Below are positions 12,429 to 23,921 of a DNA stretch of 64,000 nucleotides, piece after piece. The DNA comes from Siniperca chuatsi (lineage: Eukaryota; Chordata; Actinopteri; Centrarchiformes; Sinipercidae). A program made the translations under genes and the position numbers. The notes below the pieces were generated by a model. That model was not told where the DNA came from. It made no database searches and worked only from the letters and a program-made list of their open reading frames with translations. Location of the stretch: positions 8,632,333 through 8,696,332 of the forward strand of contig NC_058045.1 of NCBI RefSeq assembly GCF_020085105.1, given 5' to 3'. Position 1 is the first letter of the stretch. Every line of letters starts with the position of its first letter.

Positions 12429-13029
12429 ATTAAATTGGCGGCCTGCGGGCCACATCTGGCCCAGAAGCAACCTCTGAGTGACCCAGCATACATAAATCTG
12501 ATATATGACAAAATAAGTAAACTACATTTACAGTGTATGGAAGTAGCTAACGAGTGAGCCATCTCACTTCCTTCTCATCTCTGTTGAGAGTTCCACATGC
12601 ACAGTACCGATCGGGCAGGATGTTTACGGATGTAGCGACACTGCCAATCATATCTTTCACAAATCAACGTTTTCCCATGTGAGTACCAACTACGCTTAGT
12701 AGCTTTTCAAAACATCTGGCTATTGACAGTCACAAGTAGGGAAGTGCTCTAGTGAAAATATGTCTCTGTCAACCCCGAAACAATGAAAATTTTGACAATG
12801 AAAACCGTCAGTTTAACCCTGCCTGGACTGGCAAGTATTTGTTTAATTTACCGCCATCTCCAAACGCCTGCTATTTCTTATTATATGCATTTGCATTTGT
12901 TTAAAATTTGTCATTACCAAAAACTAAAAAAAAAAGGTTTTAAATAGGCTGCTGAAAATGTCTGGTCCATCTACATTTCCTGGTTTTAAAATCTGGCCCA
13001 ATTGAATTTGTAACTGAATAGCCCTGCCA
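12429..13029 (+). mobile_element. Decayed hAT transposon with transposase N-terminal remnant
   Basis: The left end reads 'ttggcggcctgcgggccaca' and the right end 'aatctggcccaattgaattt' followed by 'gaatagccctgcc', matching the ends of a widespread vertebrate hAT group. At about 12794-12840 one + frame reads DNENRQFNPAWTGKYLF, which resembles the start of ZBED/GTF2IRD2-type hAT transposases. The frame is interrupted on both sides and there is no catalytic core, so this is an internally deleted, inactive copy. A 98-codon ORF that enters the left end (12261-12557) is chance. Confidence 0.6.
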
Positions 13030-13403
13030 TACAGTATGTGCACGCAGCCATGTGTCAGTCCAATTGTTTTATCAGGCAGTGACAGAGTGTCAACCACTGT
13101 GTGTGAAAGGGGAGACAGCAGAGAGAAGATTGCTGCCTTCCAGCTCTTCTCACAGTGATGACTACTGTCTGGTGATTACACCACCACTCTTCTCTCCACA
13201 TGAAGAGACACAAACTGGTCCACCACAACAGAGCTCACTAACACAGCCTGGCAGCTTGAGTCTGACACAAATAGACTATTACATTTTAAATAGATTGTTT
13301 TGTACCCGATTGCAGCGACAAAGCATTTTGAATGTCAGTGGATCACCTGGATGCATTTAAAATCTCTACAGTTCTGATTCGCACCTCTGATTGGGTTCTT
13401 CTT

Positions 13404-13955
13404 ATGGCTGGGCAATTAACTAAAAAGTTATCAAAACCGACATTATGACTCTCTACACACATACAGGCTACCCCTTAAAATTATAATAACCAATATAACC
13501 CTGTAAGCCTATAAGAACACAACCAATTTGAGAAGTTTGGGTTCACTTCATAAGTCGATTCGGCATTGTTCTACCAAATAGACAAGCAATGTAATTAACC
13601 ATGCATGTACAGTTGGATAAACAAAACAATTAAAATGTCTGAGAAATTGCAGCTGGGGGCAAGTGCAGATGAGAAAGAGCTGGTACACTTTGGCAGTCTG
13701 AGTTACAGTTAGTCAGAAAATAAATTTTACAGCTCCTAAAGAGCCAAGCAGAGTTCCAGAGTTTTTCCTTATCCAGCTAAAGAAAGTGGCAGATGGTAAC
13801 CCCTGAAGTTAGCTACAGCTTAGCCCTGGAGCCGAGGGCTAAGATACAGAAATAAGATACAAAAATAAGGAGATATTGTTTAATTAACTGTTACCTAGGT
13901 AAATGTGACAATTAATCGTGACAATGATTTTAGGTGATATCACCCAGGCCTGCAT
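13404..13955. repeat. Possible MITE with 'GGCTGGGC' ends
   Basis: The left end at about 13408 ('atggctgggcaatt') is mirrored at about 13930-13955 by 'gtgatatcacccaggcct', i.e. an imperfect inverted pair of the GGCTGGGCGATAT type common at the ends of fish repeats. The interior is AT-rich and non-coding. Confidence 0.35.
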
Positions 13956-14234
13956 CTTCTCCATAATTATGCTCTATGTGCTGAAAAAAAAATGTTAACC
14001 TCTTAGATACTGAACATTTCCCACCCATCATTTTTGTGATTTGCACAATTAACCACACACCAACTCCCCCTCACTTACTCTTACTGTAGCTCTCTGTGGA
14101 ACTCTCTGTTTTCTGCCGCCTATCTGTATGCACATCTTGAAATAGCGTTGCTGGGAAACAGTCTATAGAGCAAGGGAATTGTAAATATACTATGAATTCA
14201 TCATCTGACTTTAAGACAGTGTTTAAACTACAAC

Positions 14235-14277
14235 ACCCACTGTAAGTGGGTTGCTTCTGAGTGTGGACTCAGAAGCA
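14235..14277. other. Two adjacent short hairpins
   Basis: Two perfect inverted repeats stand back to back. ACCCACT (14235-14241) pairs with AGTGGGT (14245-14251) across a 3-nt loop. TGCTTCTGAGT (14252-14262) pairs with ACTCAGAAGCA (14267-14277) across the 4-nt loop GTGG. No gene or repeat family explains them. Confidence 0.7.
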
Positions 14278-14689
14278 GTCTCAGTATCAAAATTACTCAC
14301 ATCCTCCACATCTAACGAAATTGTTTACACAAGCATACAAAAGAAACTAATTGTAACATTTGCCTATACTGTACATGATTAATGGTCTGTTCTAGTATAC
14401 GTAGCTGTAACTTGAAGTAGCTTAATGTAAGTTTGCAACAATGGTTAAAAGAGATGTGTTTTTTTTAAACTGCAGACTGGATGCATTTAATTTGTTCTTT
14501 TAAAAGAAATTATTTAAAGTTTTAATGTAATGTTGTCACCTCGAGAAATTTACTGTGTTAATTTTTTTATATGGTGCCTTTACAATTCAAAAGGATAAAT
14601 TGGCCAGATGGAAGTGTCTGTATTTTCTGCTTGTTTAGCAAATTAAATAACTCACAATTCATGCAGAGATATTCATGAGTCACAAAATA

Positions 14690-14817
14690 CCAAAAGGCAA
14701 AGTCACGTCTCTTGAATCTTTAATTTAGAGTCAGTGTTAAGTCTTTGTCAAGTTCAAGTCACTGGGTTAGAGTCCAAGACCAAGTCAAGGTTTCACGTCT
14801 CCATAATGGTTTAGACT
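14690..14817 (+). repeat. AAGTC-type interspersed repeat fragment
   Basis: This short stretch is rich in 'caagtc', 'aagtcac' and 'gagtcc' words, like a simple interspersed repeat often seen in fish DNA. A similar, more degenerate patch occurs at about 24195-24275. It directly abuts the MITE that starts at 14818. Confidence 0.4.
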
Positions 14818-15066
14818 AGAGCCTGACTAATAGCATTGACTGATATTTGCTTATCACAGATATATCGTATTGGCATATGTTGGTCAATAAGTAACAAGAA
14901 ATTTCAGTACAGAAATGCCATTACATAGTTTTTCCACCACAGAAGTTTACTTTTCAACTGTAAATTGTTCTGCCCAGTACTTATCTTGGTTACATTTCAT
15001 CTGACTTTTTAACTCTCAAATGTTGATATCAGTATCAGCCTAAAAATCCAGTATCAGTTGGGCTCT
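14818..15066. mobile_element. MITE with AGAGCC...GGCTCT terminal repeats
   Basis: The left end 'agagcctgac' (14818-14827) is mirrored by 'gttgggctct' (15057-15066). Internal 'gactgatattt' and 'gatatcagtatcagcct' words match a common teleost MITE whose ends read like AGAGCCCGACCGATA. No ORF. Degenerate. Confidence 0.5.
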
Positions 15067-16071
15067 TGTTCAAACCTAAGAATATTATGGCTATTTCTAG
15101 AAATTCACTGCCTAAAAATGATATCCTAACCATAATCGTAATGATAAGCACTGAGCTATAATAAAATTAGGGGGAAACTGCCTTTTGCAAGAAAAATGTG
15201 AAGATAATGCAGCTGCAGTATGATCAAGTCCAACAAAAGGCTATGAAGGCAACATATTAACGCTAGTGTAACTTAGGTTAGTGTAATGTAATGACAGCAG
15301 CTAAGACCTAAACAATATTTAGCCTATAACGTCATGTTTTAAGTTGGAAATAGCGTTCTACATCTTGGTTATATGTAACAACAATAAAAAATGTATTACC
15401 TAGCATTACCTAGCTTAATCAGCAGAATATTTATCTCAGTTAATAAACAGATAAAGTTAACACTAACGTTCAAGTTAGCATAGGACGTTGGCCAACGGTA
15501 GTAGCAGCATCACATATTTTGACCGTTAAATCAAGCTAAGCTGCCTCATAACTTCTTTACTTCCTAACTACTTAGTAAATACTAAAATGTAGAAAGTACT
15601 CTGCGTTTCTATGAACACACTTAACGTTAGTAAAAAAAAACACACACACAAAGTAAACAAGCAGCCAACCAACATGCAGCTAGCCAAACAGCTAGCTAAA
15701 AACACTAACCTGTGTGGAGTGTCATCAATCTAGATGAGCTTCACTCAGCAATAGTCGGAGTTTTTACATATGTATACAACATATTCCCAATTATGTGTGC
15801 CTCAATACTTCCAGAGCGGTAACATTATGCGACACAGTCCTTGCTTTGGTGTAACATTAGGTGCAGCTGTGTTTGGATCCATCCTCACACACCTGCGGCT
15901 GGTAAATTCTAGCAGCAGTTTCAGACCTACACTTCTAGACACGCGCCACCAACAGTCAAGAAATGTAATTACAGCGACGGTTTTAGACTTGTAGGTGTAG
16001 AAATACTGCTGCTTTTTAATTATTGTATCATTAAAATATTTATTAAAACGTTTCTGTGTCATTTTGGTCTG
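15067..16071. other. Intergenic, no gene recognised
   Basis: AT-rich DNA with no exon resembling any family I know. On the minus strand a GTTAGT donor-like site lies near 15710, and the block 15770-15990 has higher GC with a 74-codon + ORF and overlapping - ORF, neither showing a family motif. I treat these as noncoding. Confidence 0.3.
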
Positions 16072-16379
16072 GTGGGATCTTGTAAATTTGTTGCAGGCAA
16101 GGGGCCAGTCAAAGTGAAATTTGCTGACTTCTTCGAAAAGGCAAAATATAAAGTCTGCCACCTGGCCTTGTCCAGGGAGAATACGGCCCCCATTATGTCG
16201 CTACTTCTAGCAGGAAAACGCCTGTGGCCAAGTAACTCTCCTTTGGTTGTTGGTGCCTCATTTCAAACTTTTTGGATCTGGATCTTATTCCTTCAGGAGA
16301 CTCAAACTGACTTCTTGTCTTTCTCCCTGTGTGTATGGTTTCAATGTCTCTTCTCCCTCTGTGTGAATGTGTGCTTGAA

Positions 16380-16832
16380 GTTTGCCTCTAGTGTTTATGT
16401 GTAGTGTGTCCTCTTTCAAGGTCTTCATGGTGGAGAGGAGATCATGTGGCTTAGGTCCCCTTTGTTTGGTGGCATCTGGAAGTCACCTGACATCCTCCTG
16501 GATCTACAGTCTTCATATGTGTTTGCAGTCCATCTATTATATAACCACCTTGATTTTCCTTATTGTAATTTTACTGCTCTTATTTTTGGTCTATTCTGTA
16601 CACACAACATCTGCATGTCTGTCCGTCCTGGAAGAGAGATCCCTCCTCTGTTGCTCTTCCTGAGGTTTCTTCCTATATTTTATTATTTTTTTTACTTGTT
16701 GAAGGTTTTTTTGGTGAGTTTTTTTCTTCTTTTCCAAATGTGGAGTCTATAGATAGAGGGCGTATGCTGTACAGATTGTAAAGCCCTTTGAGGCAAATTT
16801 GTGATTTTGGGCTATATAAATAAAACTGGCTT
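16380..16832 (+). mobile_element. 3' end of a non-LTR retrotransposon (LINE)
   Basis: Recognised by the sequence from 'gtccgtcctggaagagagat' through 'gctcttcctgaggtttcttc' to the tail 'agccctttgaggcaaatttg ... gggctatataaataaaact' and a short TTGACTTGA terminal repeat. This is the 3' UTR of an abundant fish LINE. The copy is 5'-truncated, and the two ORFs inside it (16382-16663, 16444-16752) are UTR, not genes. The family name is uncertain. Sequence from 16072 may belong to the same insertion. Confidence 0.65.
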
Positions 16833-16839
16833 GACTTGA

Positions 16840-19700
16840 AAATGCCTAGCGTTGGCGCTGTGCAAAAATGTAGCTTGGAGTATCAACATGCCAGAAAAAT
16901 TACAAACTAGAACGCTAACTACAAAGCAGTTGGAGAAGCAAGGTCATGGACTAGATATCTCAAGAGGGGAGGCTGGGCTTTGCTCAGGCATTTTTTTAGT
17001 AAAGGTGAGGAAATACTGACTACTGATTGGAAAATGTAGGCAGGAAAGTGTACTGGTAGACGGGTGGTGGTCTCAAGTCTTGACCTCCAGCAGGCAATGA
17101 GGCAATCTGTAGCTCTGTGAATTCCGTAGTATGAAGATCAGTACCTCCGAACCTGACACCACATCTACCCATCTAATTCACATGGTTACCAGCCATAGAC
17201 CAATTTTGCCAGGAAAAAACCCAAGTAAGTGAACAATACAAGATGCCCTAGTGGCGATTGCTCATAGGGGTCCCACGGGTAGTCAACTCTTGGCACCGTT
17301 AGTGACCCGCATCGGCAGACACATATGGGACCAATGTGGAGCTCATGGTGGTCCTAACTCATGAGGGCCCACATGGATTTGAGACAGGCAAGTAGGAGCA
17401 GCAAGTTGCATGTAGGTGATGGATGCTGGGCCATTATAGTGAAAAAAGCACCTGAGCCTGAAGGCAAAGGCTCTCAATTTACAAGTCGATTTATGTTCCA
17501 ACCTTCAGTCATGGTCATAAGTTTGGGTTGTGATGTTCATACCATAGATGCACGCAGCTGAAACAAGTTTCTGTATCTGTGCTACCCCTCAGGGACAGGA
17601 TGAGAGCTCTGATATACATGAGAAACTCAAGTTTATGGACACTTCTCTGTGAAGGTATTCTGGGCACAATGTTACACCCATAATACTCAATAGGGCCTAC
17701 TGTATATTTCCTCATTTGCCAGGAATGCCCTGGGATCCCAAAGGAACTGGAACCAAAAATGCATGCGAACTCCTCTGGTTGGCTTGGTTACTGTTACGTT
17801 TAATGTGGATAAGAAGATTAAATAGTTAGATAGTTTGCATACACTTCTAATAAACCTGTGTCCAGTAATTAGCATCAGAGGTCTGTGGTTGCACTGTGAC
17901 AATGGTAAGTTTTGAAATGGTGAGCAGACAAGAGTTTGTGCACGGCCAAACTTCCCTGGATCAAAAGAAAAAACTAAATCATATGAAAACAATCTTATAT
18001 AATGTTTAAGATAGCATTTATGAAGTCCGTATGCATTGTCACATTGACTACTGTACCTGTCGTGACAGATTTGAGCACAGACAGGCAATAAATAAAATGG
18101 ATAGAGCTCTCAGGTTACAACACTCCACCAAGCACACTGTCACCACAGCCTGACCATCTGCTTATTGCAGGCACTTTGCTGTAATGACTCTTCAGTCTCC
18201 TGAGCGGCGACCTCTGAGATGGTAAGGAGAGGAGAGCAATCAGAGCGCATTCAGTTGTGCTACAGTCATTTTCCCACTCTCAAAAAGCTATCACAGGGTG
18301 CAGCTGTAAACATTTTGCTCCTCAGCACTCCTGAGACATGCAGTCAAAGAGGATAGCAGCTATCAGTCTCTTTCACAGAGGAAGCCCGTGTGAATACACT
18401 TTGCAAGCTGAATACAGTGGAAAGGGCAGAATACACAGAATAGTCCTTGGAGCTGAATTCGGTCAAAACCCCCTCATTATTTAAAAGGAAGAAGAGTGTA
18501 CTGAAGGCTACGCTCAAGAATTCCCTCAGTCTCTGTTGTTGATGTGCAATGCCCATGCAATTTATGGGTTTATGAGCAAGCCAACAGCTGTTTGTGTTCC
18601 TTTTTAAAAGGCACACAAGGACACAAAAAGATCCTTTCAAGTCTTTTTGTAATGAATGAGCCTTTGGAATGAGTCTATATCTGCTATTCCAGTTAGAACT
18701 ATTTATATTCAGCTGGTGTGTAAACTGAGCCCTTTACCCACACCGCTGGCAATAATAACATACAAGACTTCCTACTTCCTGCCCCTGTGCAAAAGCTATA
18801 TGATATCGTTTGATAACACCGCCCCCTTGTGGTCCTTTGTTTGGTGTCTTATGTGCAGAAAATTCCCAGTCAGAAAAGTCATCATTTCCAAAGAGACATT
18901 GAAAGTATTAAGTCTGCTTGTTTATTTTAGACGTTTTGGGTTAAATAACAAACACCAGGGCTTAGTTATTATTCAATAATGTCCCTCCTTACATGACTAT
19001 TTTTGTATCGTGATATGAAATGTGAGGAGACATCAGCACACAAGCTCACATAGACACAACAGTGGAACAAAACTGGTCCAGAAGGAAAAAAAGACACATT
19101 TTGAACTCATTCAGTAGACTTAAAACAAATCTTTTGCTTGGTCAGTCAGATTGTGATCTTTAACAAATCCAAAGGGACTGACCAATGATGTCAACTGGCC
19201 ACCAGAGTTTTTTTTAGGGCTGTAGCTCAAATGCCCACCAGCAGCTGTTGTGAATGTGTGTGAGCGCATGTGTGTGCGTGGCTGGACTTTTCCAATCTTC
19301 TGATCGTACAACTTTGTCTGGTAAGCCAACAACTCTATTTATTGCTTGAAATAGATTGACCACCTCCCGCTCTTAAACAAAACGAGAACACCAGCCGATG
19401 ATACTAATGCTGACGAGTAAGAATAGACTTAGAGGTAAAAGCCTATAAATAGCAAATGGGCTATGAATGCCTGCTGCAGAGTGCCTGTTGTATGTACGTA
19501 GTAGGCCTACAGAAACATTTGTGTGTATGCTCAAAAAGTCACTACAATATGAAAGAGTAGCATTGTACAGTAGTATCTACTGTATATAGTTTAGTTGGCA
19601 AAGAGTAAATACAAATATAGTATTTTTGCATGTTCATTGACGTCCACTGCCACTCACTCATACTATACATGGAGCTGATTAAACCTGTTAATCTCTTCAG
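16840..19700. other. Intergenic / possible bcap29 5' UTR intron
   Basis: No coding exon was recognised. The bcap29 start exon begins after an acceptor (AG 19699-19700), so a noncoding first exon should lie somewhere upstream, but no single candidate stands out. A patch at about 17270-17400 with 'gggcccacatgga' words may be an unclassified repeat. ORFs at 17687-18088 and 18344-18640 (minus) and 18656-18979 (plus) show no motifs. Confidence 0.35.
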
Positions 19701-19715
19701 GAAATCACAGTCACA

Positions 19716-19807
19716 ATGACTCTCCAGTGGACAGCTGTAGCTTTCTTCCTCTATGCAGAGATAGCAGTCAACCTCATCTTGTGTATACCCTTCATATCCG
19801 CACAGAG
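19716..19807 (+). CDS. bcap29: bcap29 coding exon 1
   Basis: Codons 1-30 plus two bases of codon 31. It encodes the start and first membrane segment. The exon itself begins at 19701 after 'ctcttcag'; donor 'gtacag' at 19808. Confidence 0.93.
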
Positions 19808-21553
19808 GTACAGCAATTTAACACACAAACCCAAAACATAATCAAAAGTTCATTCAGCAACTCATGGTCAGCTGGTCCTGTGCTGCGGCCCATTTTCTGA
19901 ATCAATCAAAAAAATGTCCTGTGCAAGAGTTTGATTGTAAATAAGAAAATTGAAAGAGGCAGTTCATACAAATCACCAGCAGAGTGCATCTGTGTCCTTT
20001 CTGGGCAGATCTACTGTATATAATGAAAGTTACACTCACAGTGTCCTTTTTTACCTACTTTGTAGATGGCGTTTGGTTTTCAGCTGGAGAATATGGAACT
20101 GGTTATCTCCATATTGGAACAAATGCTTCTTTACTATGATCATGGTTCTTATTTTTCTTTTCCTTGGTAAGCAATCTGCTGTGAGAGACAGACATTGAAT
20201 AATACTGAGTAGACTGACAGTATGTTGTCAGTCCAGCTCAGCCAGCATCAGTCATGTTTCTGTCCCCCGGTCCACTCTCAGATGCTGTCCGTGAGGTGCA
20301 GAAGTACTCGGGTCCTGAGCCCATGTACGATGCCAAGGTGAACCCAAGTGTGCACGACAACATCCACATGAAGCTGTTCAGAGCCCAGAGGAACCTCTAC
20401 GTATCAGGCTTCTCTCTCTTCCTCTGGCTGTTAGTGTTATTTCTTTCCACATCTATTCAGAATAACAGAATAATGGGTTTGGGACCTAACTCAAAGGCAA
20501 ATATTACTTTACCATTCCTCACAGCTGTCCGCTTGCTTATTCACCCTTTATAATTCACTTTCTGAGGTCTTGTCTTGTCTTGTGCTGCCATTTTTTCCTT
20601 CCGGTTCTCACCTTTTCCTGACCTGTGAACTCATTACAGTATCATGCGTCGGGTTGTCACCTTGCTAAACCAGGTTGCTGTCGCCTTGGAGAACAGTGCA
20701 GGTCTTCAGGCGCAGATGGACGGTGCTGTCAAAGCAGCCAAGCAGCACCAGGACGACAACTTGATGCTCAAACACGTGAGACTTAATCAATGTCTGATGA
20801 CAGAACTAAAACTAAAGCTTTTGTCTTATAGTCTTGTAACCCTGTTCCCTTCTTTTCTTCCCTAATGTTTACTATCTACTGTAGTTTATTGTGTACCTTC
20901 AGTATAACATAACTTTTCAAAATGTTTGACTCATGTCCACCTTTTAAAGTGTGTAGGTATCGATACATACTGTATTTTTCATAGTGTGAGTGTTGTTTGT
21001 GTGACTTGTATTTTGTATGTGCTCTGTTGTCTGCTGTTAACATAAACAATTTAAGCTTGATACTTAGGGAGAATCATTTGTGCTCAGGCTCTTCTGGATG
21101 AAGAAAGATCCATGTCAGCAAAAAAACAGCAACTGAAGCTGGAGGTTGAGAAGCTGGCAGAGCAAGTGAGGGCTGCTGAGGAGGGTGAGTAATCATTACT
21201 TCCTTCATGCAGGATGATCTGCAGTCATACCTTTTAAAACCAAAGAACCGTTCTCATAATAAAATGTTATGAAAGGCTATAATCATGAGAAAGCACTCTA
21301 TTAAACATTAGCAGAGCATGGACCACCACAGGTCACCTCTTGTGTACTTGCATACAAACACCAGCTGTGGTATTAGGAAAAAAGCTAATTTTAGGGGGCA
21401 TTGATGATATGTAGAGCAATTTATAGATGTCATACTATTTGTGTGTGTAGCTGTGCGCATGTCTCATGCTGAAGTGGAGGCTATGAGGAGGCAGGCCAAA
21501 GGTCTGGCACAAGAGTATGACAGACTATTGACGGAACACCATCAGCTCCAGGT

Positions 21554-21616
<63 letters not shown>

Positions 21617-21745
21617 GAACTTTATATGTGCATGCAAATACCAAACACTGTATGTTAACCCTACTAATACTGGAGTGATTCTGTTTTTAATCCTGTACTT
21701 GATCCACAGAATCTCCAGAGTGCTGCAGACAAAAAGGATCAGTAA
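19716..21745 (+). CDS. bcap29: B-cell receptor-associated protein 29 (BAP29)
   Basis: Seven coding exons joined at 19716-19807, 20066-20166, 20282-20429, 20640-20775, 21088-21184, 21451-21551 and 21710-21745 give 236 codons (human BCAP29 is 241). BAP29/BAP31 proteins are ER-resident membrane proteins that help export or retain client membrane proteins. Visible here are the family N-terminus (MTLQW start), three hydrophobic segments (about 7-26, 50-64, 101-115), conserved WN.W..YWNK and SGFSLFLWL motifs, a heptad-rich cytosolic coiled coil (about 120-225), and a C-terminal KKDQ (233-236) that fits the KKxx ER-retrieval signal. All introns are GT-AG and the phases agree. For exon 3 the donor GTTAGT at 20430 is chosen over GTs at 20434/20436 because it gives the family's exact spacing between the LWL and RR motifs. 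Converges on slco1c1, whose stop lies 2.2 kb away. Confidence 0.95.
20066..20166 (+). CDS. bcap29: bcap29 coding exon 2
   Basis: Residues 31-64 and the first base of 65. Encodes the conserved W-rich luminal/loop segment and most of the second membrane helix. Acceptor 'tttgtag', donor 'gtaagc'. Confidence 0.94.
20282..20429 (+). CDS. bcap29: bcap29 coding exon 3
   Basis: Completes D65, then DAVREV..KYS and the third membrane helix through SGFSLFLWL. Ends at donor 'gttagt' (20430), which keeps the frame and spacing with exon 4; two nearby GTs would add two extra residues. Confidence 0.88.
20640..20775 (+). CDS. bcap29: bcap29 coding exon 4
   Basis: Begins after 'cattacag', completing the Leu codon then IMRRVVTLLNQ, the start of the cytosolic coiled coil. 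Ends at 'gtgaga' (20776) in phase 0. Confidence 0.92.
21088..21184 (+). CDS. bcap29: bcap29 coding exon 5
   Basis: Coiled-coil segment rich in E/K/Q (starts ALLDEERSM). Acceptor 'tgctcag', donor 'gtgagt'; ends in phase 1. Confidence 0.93.
21451..21551 (+). CDS. bcap29: bcap29 coding exon 6
   Basis: Coiled-coil segment ending in EYDRLLTEHHQLQ, matching the family's EYDQLLKEH. Acceptor 'gtgtgtag'. The donor 'gtaaaa' at 21552 runs straight into a (CA)27 microsatellite. Confidence 0.94.
21557..21610 (+). repeat. (AC)27 microsatellite at a splice donor
   Basis: Perfect dinucleotide array starting five bases into the last bcap29 intron, immediately after the GTAAA of the donor. Likely length-polymorphic. 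Confidence 0.98.
21710..21745 (+). CDS. bcap29: bcap29 terminal coding exon 7
   Basis: Eleven codons and TAA after acceptor 'gatccacag'. Ends in KKDQ, a dilysine ER-retrieval signal as in other BAP29/31 proteins. Too short to be visible as an isolated ORF. Confidence 0.9.
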   Translation, partial: NLQSAADKKDQ

Positions 21746-22034
21746 CCACAGGAATACAGTGACAATTGTTTTCAGATGCTGTTTCTCCTCTTTCCAAGGA
21801 AACCTTTTCTTCTCATTACACTACAACCGTGTGCTATATACAGTACACCACCAGCGGCCATATTTGTGTTATCTTTCACAACGTTCGTTTTCCTTTGAAG
21901 TTTGAACCAAGGCACATTTTTTAATTGATAGGATTAAACACTGGATACAGTATATCGGATAAACAGTAGCATGAAGAGTTTTCAAATGCTTAAAAAACAT
22001 GAAATATATCTTTTTGCATGTTACTCTTATAAGT

Positions 22035-22040
22035 ATTAAA
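22035..22040 (+). terminator. Possible bcap29 polyadenylation signal
   Basis: An ATTAAA variant hexamer about 290 bases after the bcap29 stop, in AT-rich DNA. No canonical AATAAA was noticed nearby. Confidence 0.3.
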
Positions 22041-23921
22041 AGTGTACAAATGAATTGAAATTTTGTCTCTTGGGCTCCTGCTTATTACTAATGCTAACAT
22101 TTAGTAGTGATTAATACCTGACAGCATCCTAGAAATACATTATGCTATTATGCTAGATTTTATGTCGCTGTACTGTGTAAGATTTGTATTGACCAGACCA
22201 CCACAATAGTGTCCTCCTGTAAGTACATAATGACTAATGCATGCATCCTGTAAGTTAAGTTATTGTATTTTTATGGCAGTCATGAATGCTAATTAACTGA
22301 TTTGACAACCATCTGTGAATGTCTGTCACACAGACATGTCACATTTGTTTGGATTTATTATAAACCTTTAATCTAGACGAGAGCTGTTTCATTTGTTTTG
22401 AAGTTCAGTGAGAGGGGTGCACTTGACTCGATGTGTTAATTATCAACATGTTTTTTTCAGCAGATGTTCAAATTCTTACAAATTCCCTTTCTTTTTGACT
22501 GACATCTGCCTTTTAACTTTACTAAGCATCCTGGAATGGTATATCTACCTTCGAACCTTAATACATATAACTTAAACTGATTTTGAGTTGGCCTGGCTAT
22601 TCTTGACATGTTGTAATTTGTTGACAGTTTGGTTGGTATATGACAAAGGCATGAGCATGAAAAATAAACAAACAAAACCACAGATAGTGTGTTCCTCGTT
22701 GTCATGCTGAGATCAATCATGGAGTCACTGAATAGGCTGGTACCACCCTGACACAAAATAGGATTACATGTACACGTTGAAATCAAAATGCAGTGAGCGT
22801 CATAATGAGGCACACAGGTAGATATGGTAGGTTTTGTAACAAGCCTCATTATAAAAGCCAAAATACACAAGCTCAAACAGTGTTATGCTTTAGAATTGTT
22901 GTATTGTGATGTGATATGGTGCATATAGGGCTGTATAAGTATATCATGACTAAAAAGACAGTCCCGCAAAACCCAAATAGATTGTGTTTATAGCAGATTG
23001 ACAGACTGACAAAACAATCTCAACACAAGGTCCACTTACACACGTGATCTGGAGCAGTCGACCATATCACATGATCCTCATTAGCAGACTGAGTTTGCTC
23101 AGCTGTCATGGAACCGTAGATGTTCAAACTTTACATGATTCTGAGCACCTCTTCTCATCCATGTTGACTTAAAAGTAGAGCTTGACATTTCATTCTTGAC
23201 CTTAGAAACAGCAGTTTCAGCTTGCTACAGTACAGTAAGGTTGAGAGAAGTTTGATTGTCAACGCCACAAAGCATAGTGAAAAAGTAATCTTACTGAAGG
23301 AATGCTTTCTGTTACATCTGGACAGGAAGTGCTAGTTTCCCATTTGTATGCCAACGGGATAATCTTTCAGAGGGCTGCTGTTCCTGTGTTGCCTCTTTGA
23401 TCTGCCTGTTGACCTCATTCATTCACAGGATGAAACACTTATTTTGCCTCAGTGTTTCACAGTTCCTCCACCACATATGCCACAGAAACAGTCTACAGAC
23501 TTGTTTAATGTACGTATCTCTTCTGAACTGAAAGTAAAGCCACGAACACAAGACTGACTTGATGGTGTTTAACCATCTTATTCAGGCACACTAATATATG
23601 TTGAATCCAAAAATAGATTTTTTAATCTATTTTTTAATAGAAAGTTTAATCATTAAAAACGAAGAACAAAATACAGCACAATTACATTATTTTTTCTACA
23701 AAAGTCTTCCATTCATGAAAAACCCAAACACATAAATGTATACATTCCAGAAATATCATATTTTGTTTTTAAAATGACTCATATTTCAGATATCATACAT
23801 CTACACAAATCCTGTGCAAATATATGCTTTGTGTGCTATGAAAAGTGTCCACAGTGTGTTCCTCTAAACATCTGAGGTGCTCCATGGAGCTGAGTAAGAA
23901 GAGAAGATGTTGTGCTGATGC
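22041..23921. other. Intergenic between convergent bcap29 and slco1c1
   Basis: Holds the 3' flanks of both genes. No coding exon was recognised. The 139-codon minus ORF at 22457-22876 has no motif. ATTAAA-type signals on the minus strand at about 23620-23650 could end slco1c1, and an AAATAGATT/AATCTATTT inverted repeat lies at about 23611-23632. Confidence 0.4.

Noticed and set aside
16072..16752. Three overlapping + ORFs
   Set aside because: They coincide with or adjoin a LINE 3' end; apparent hydrophobicity comes from T-rich UTR.
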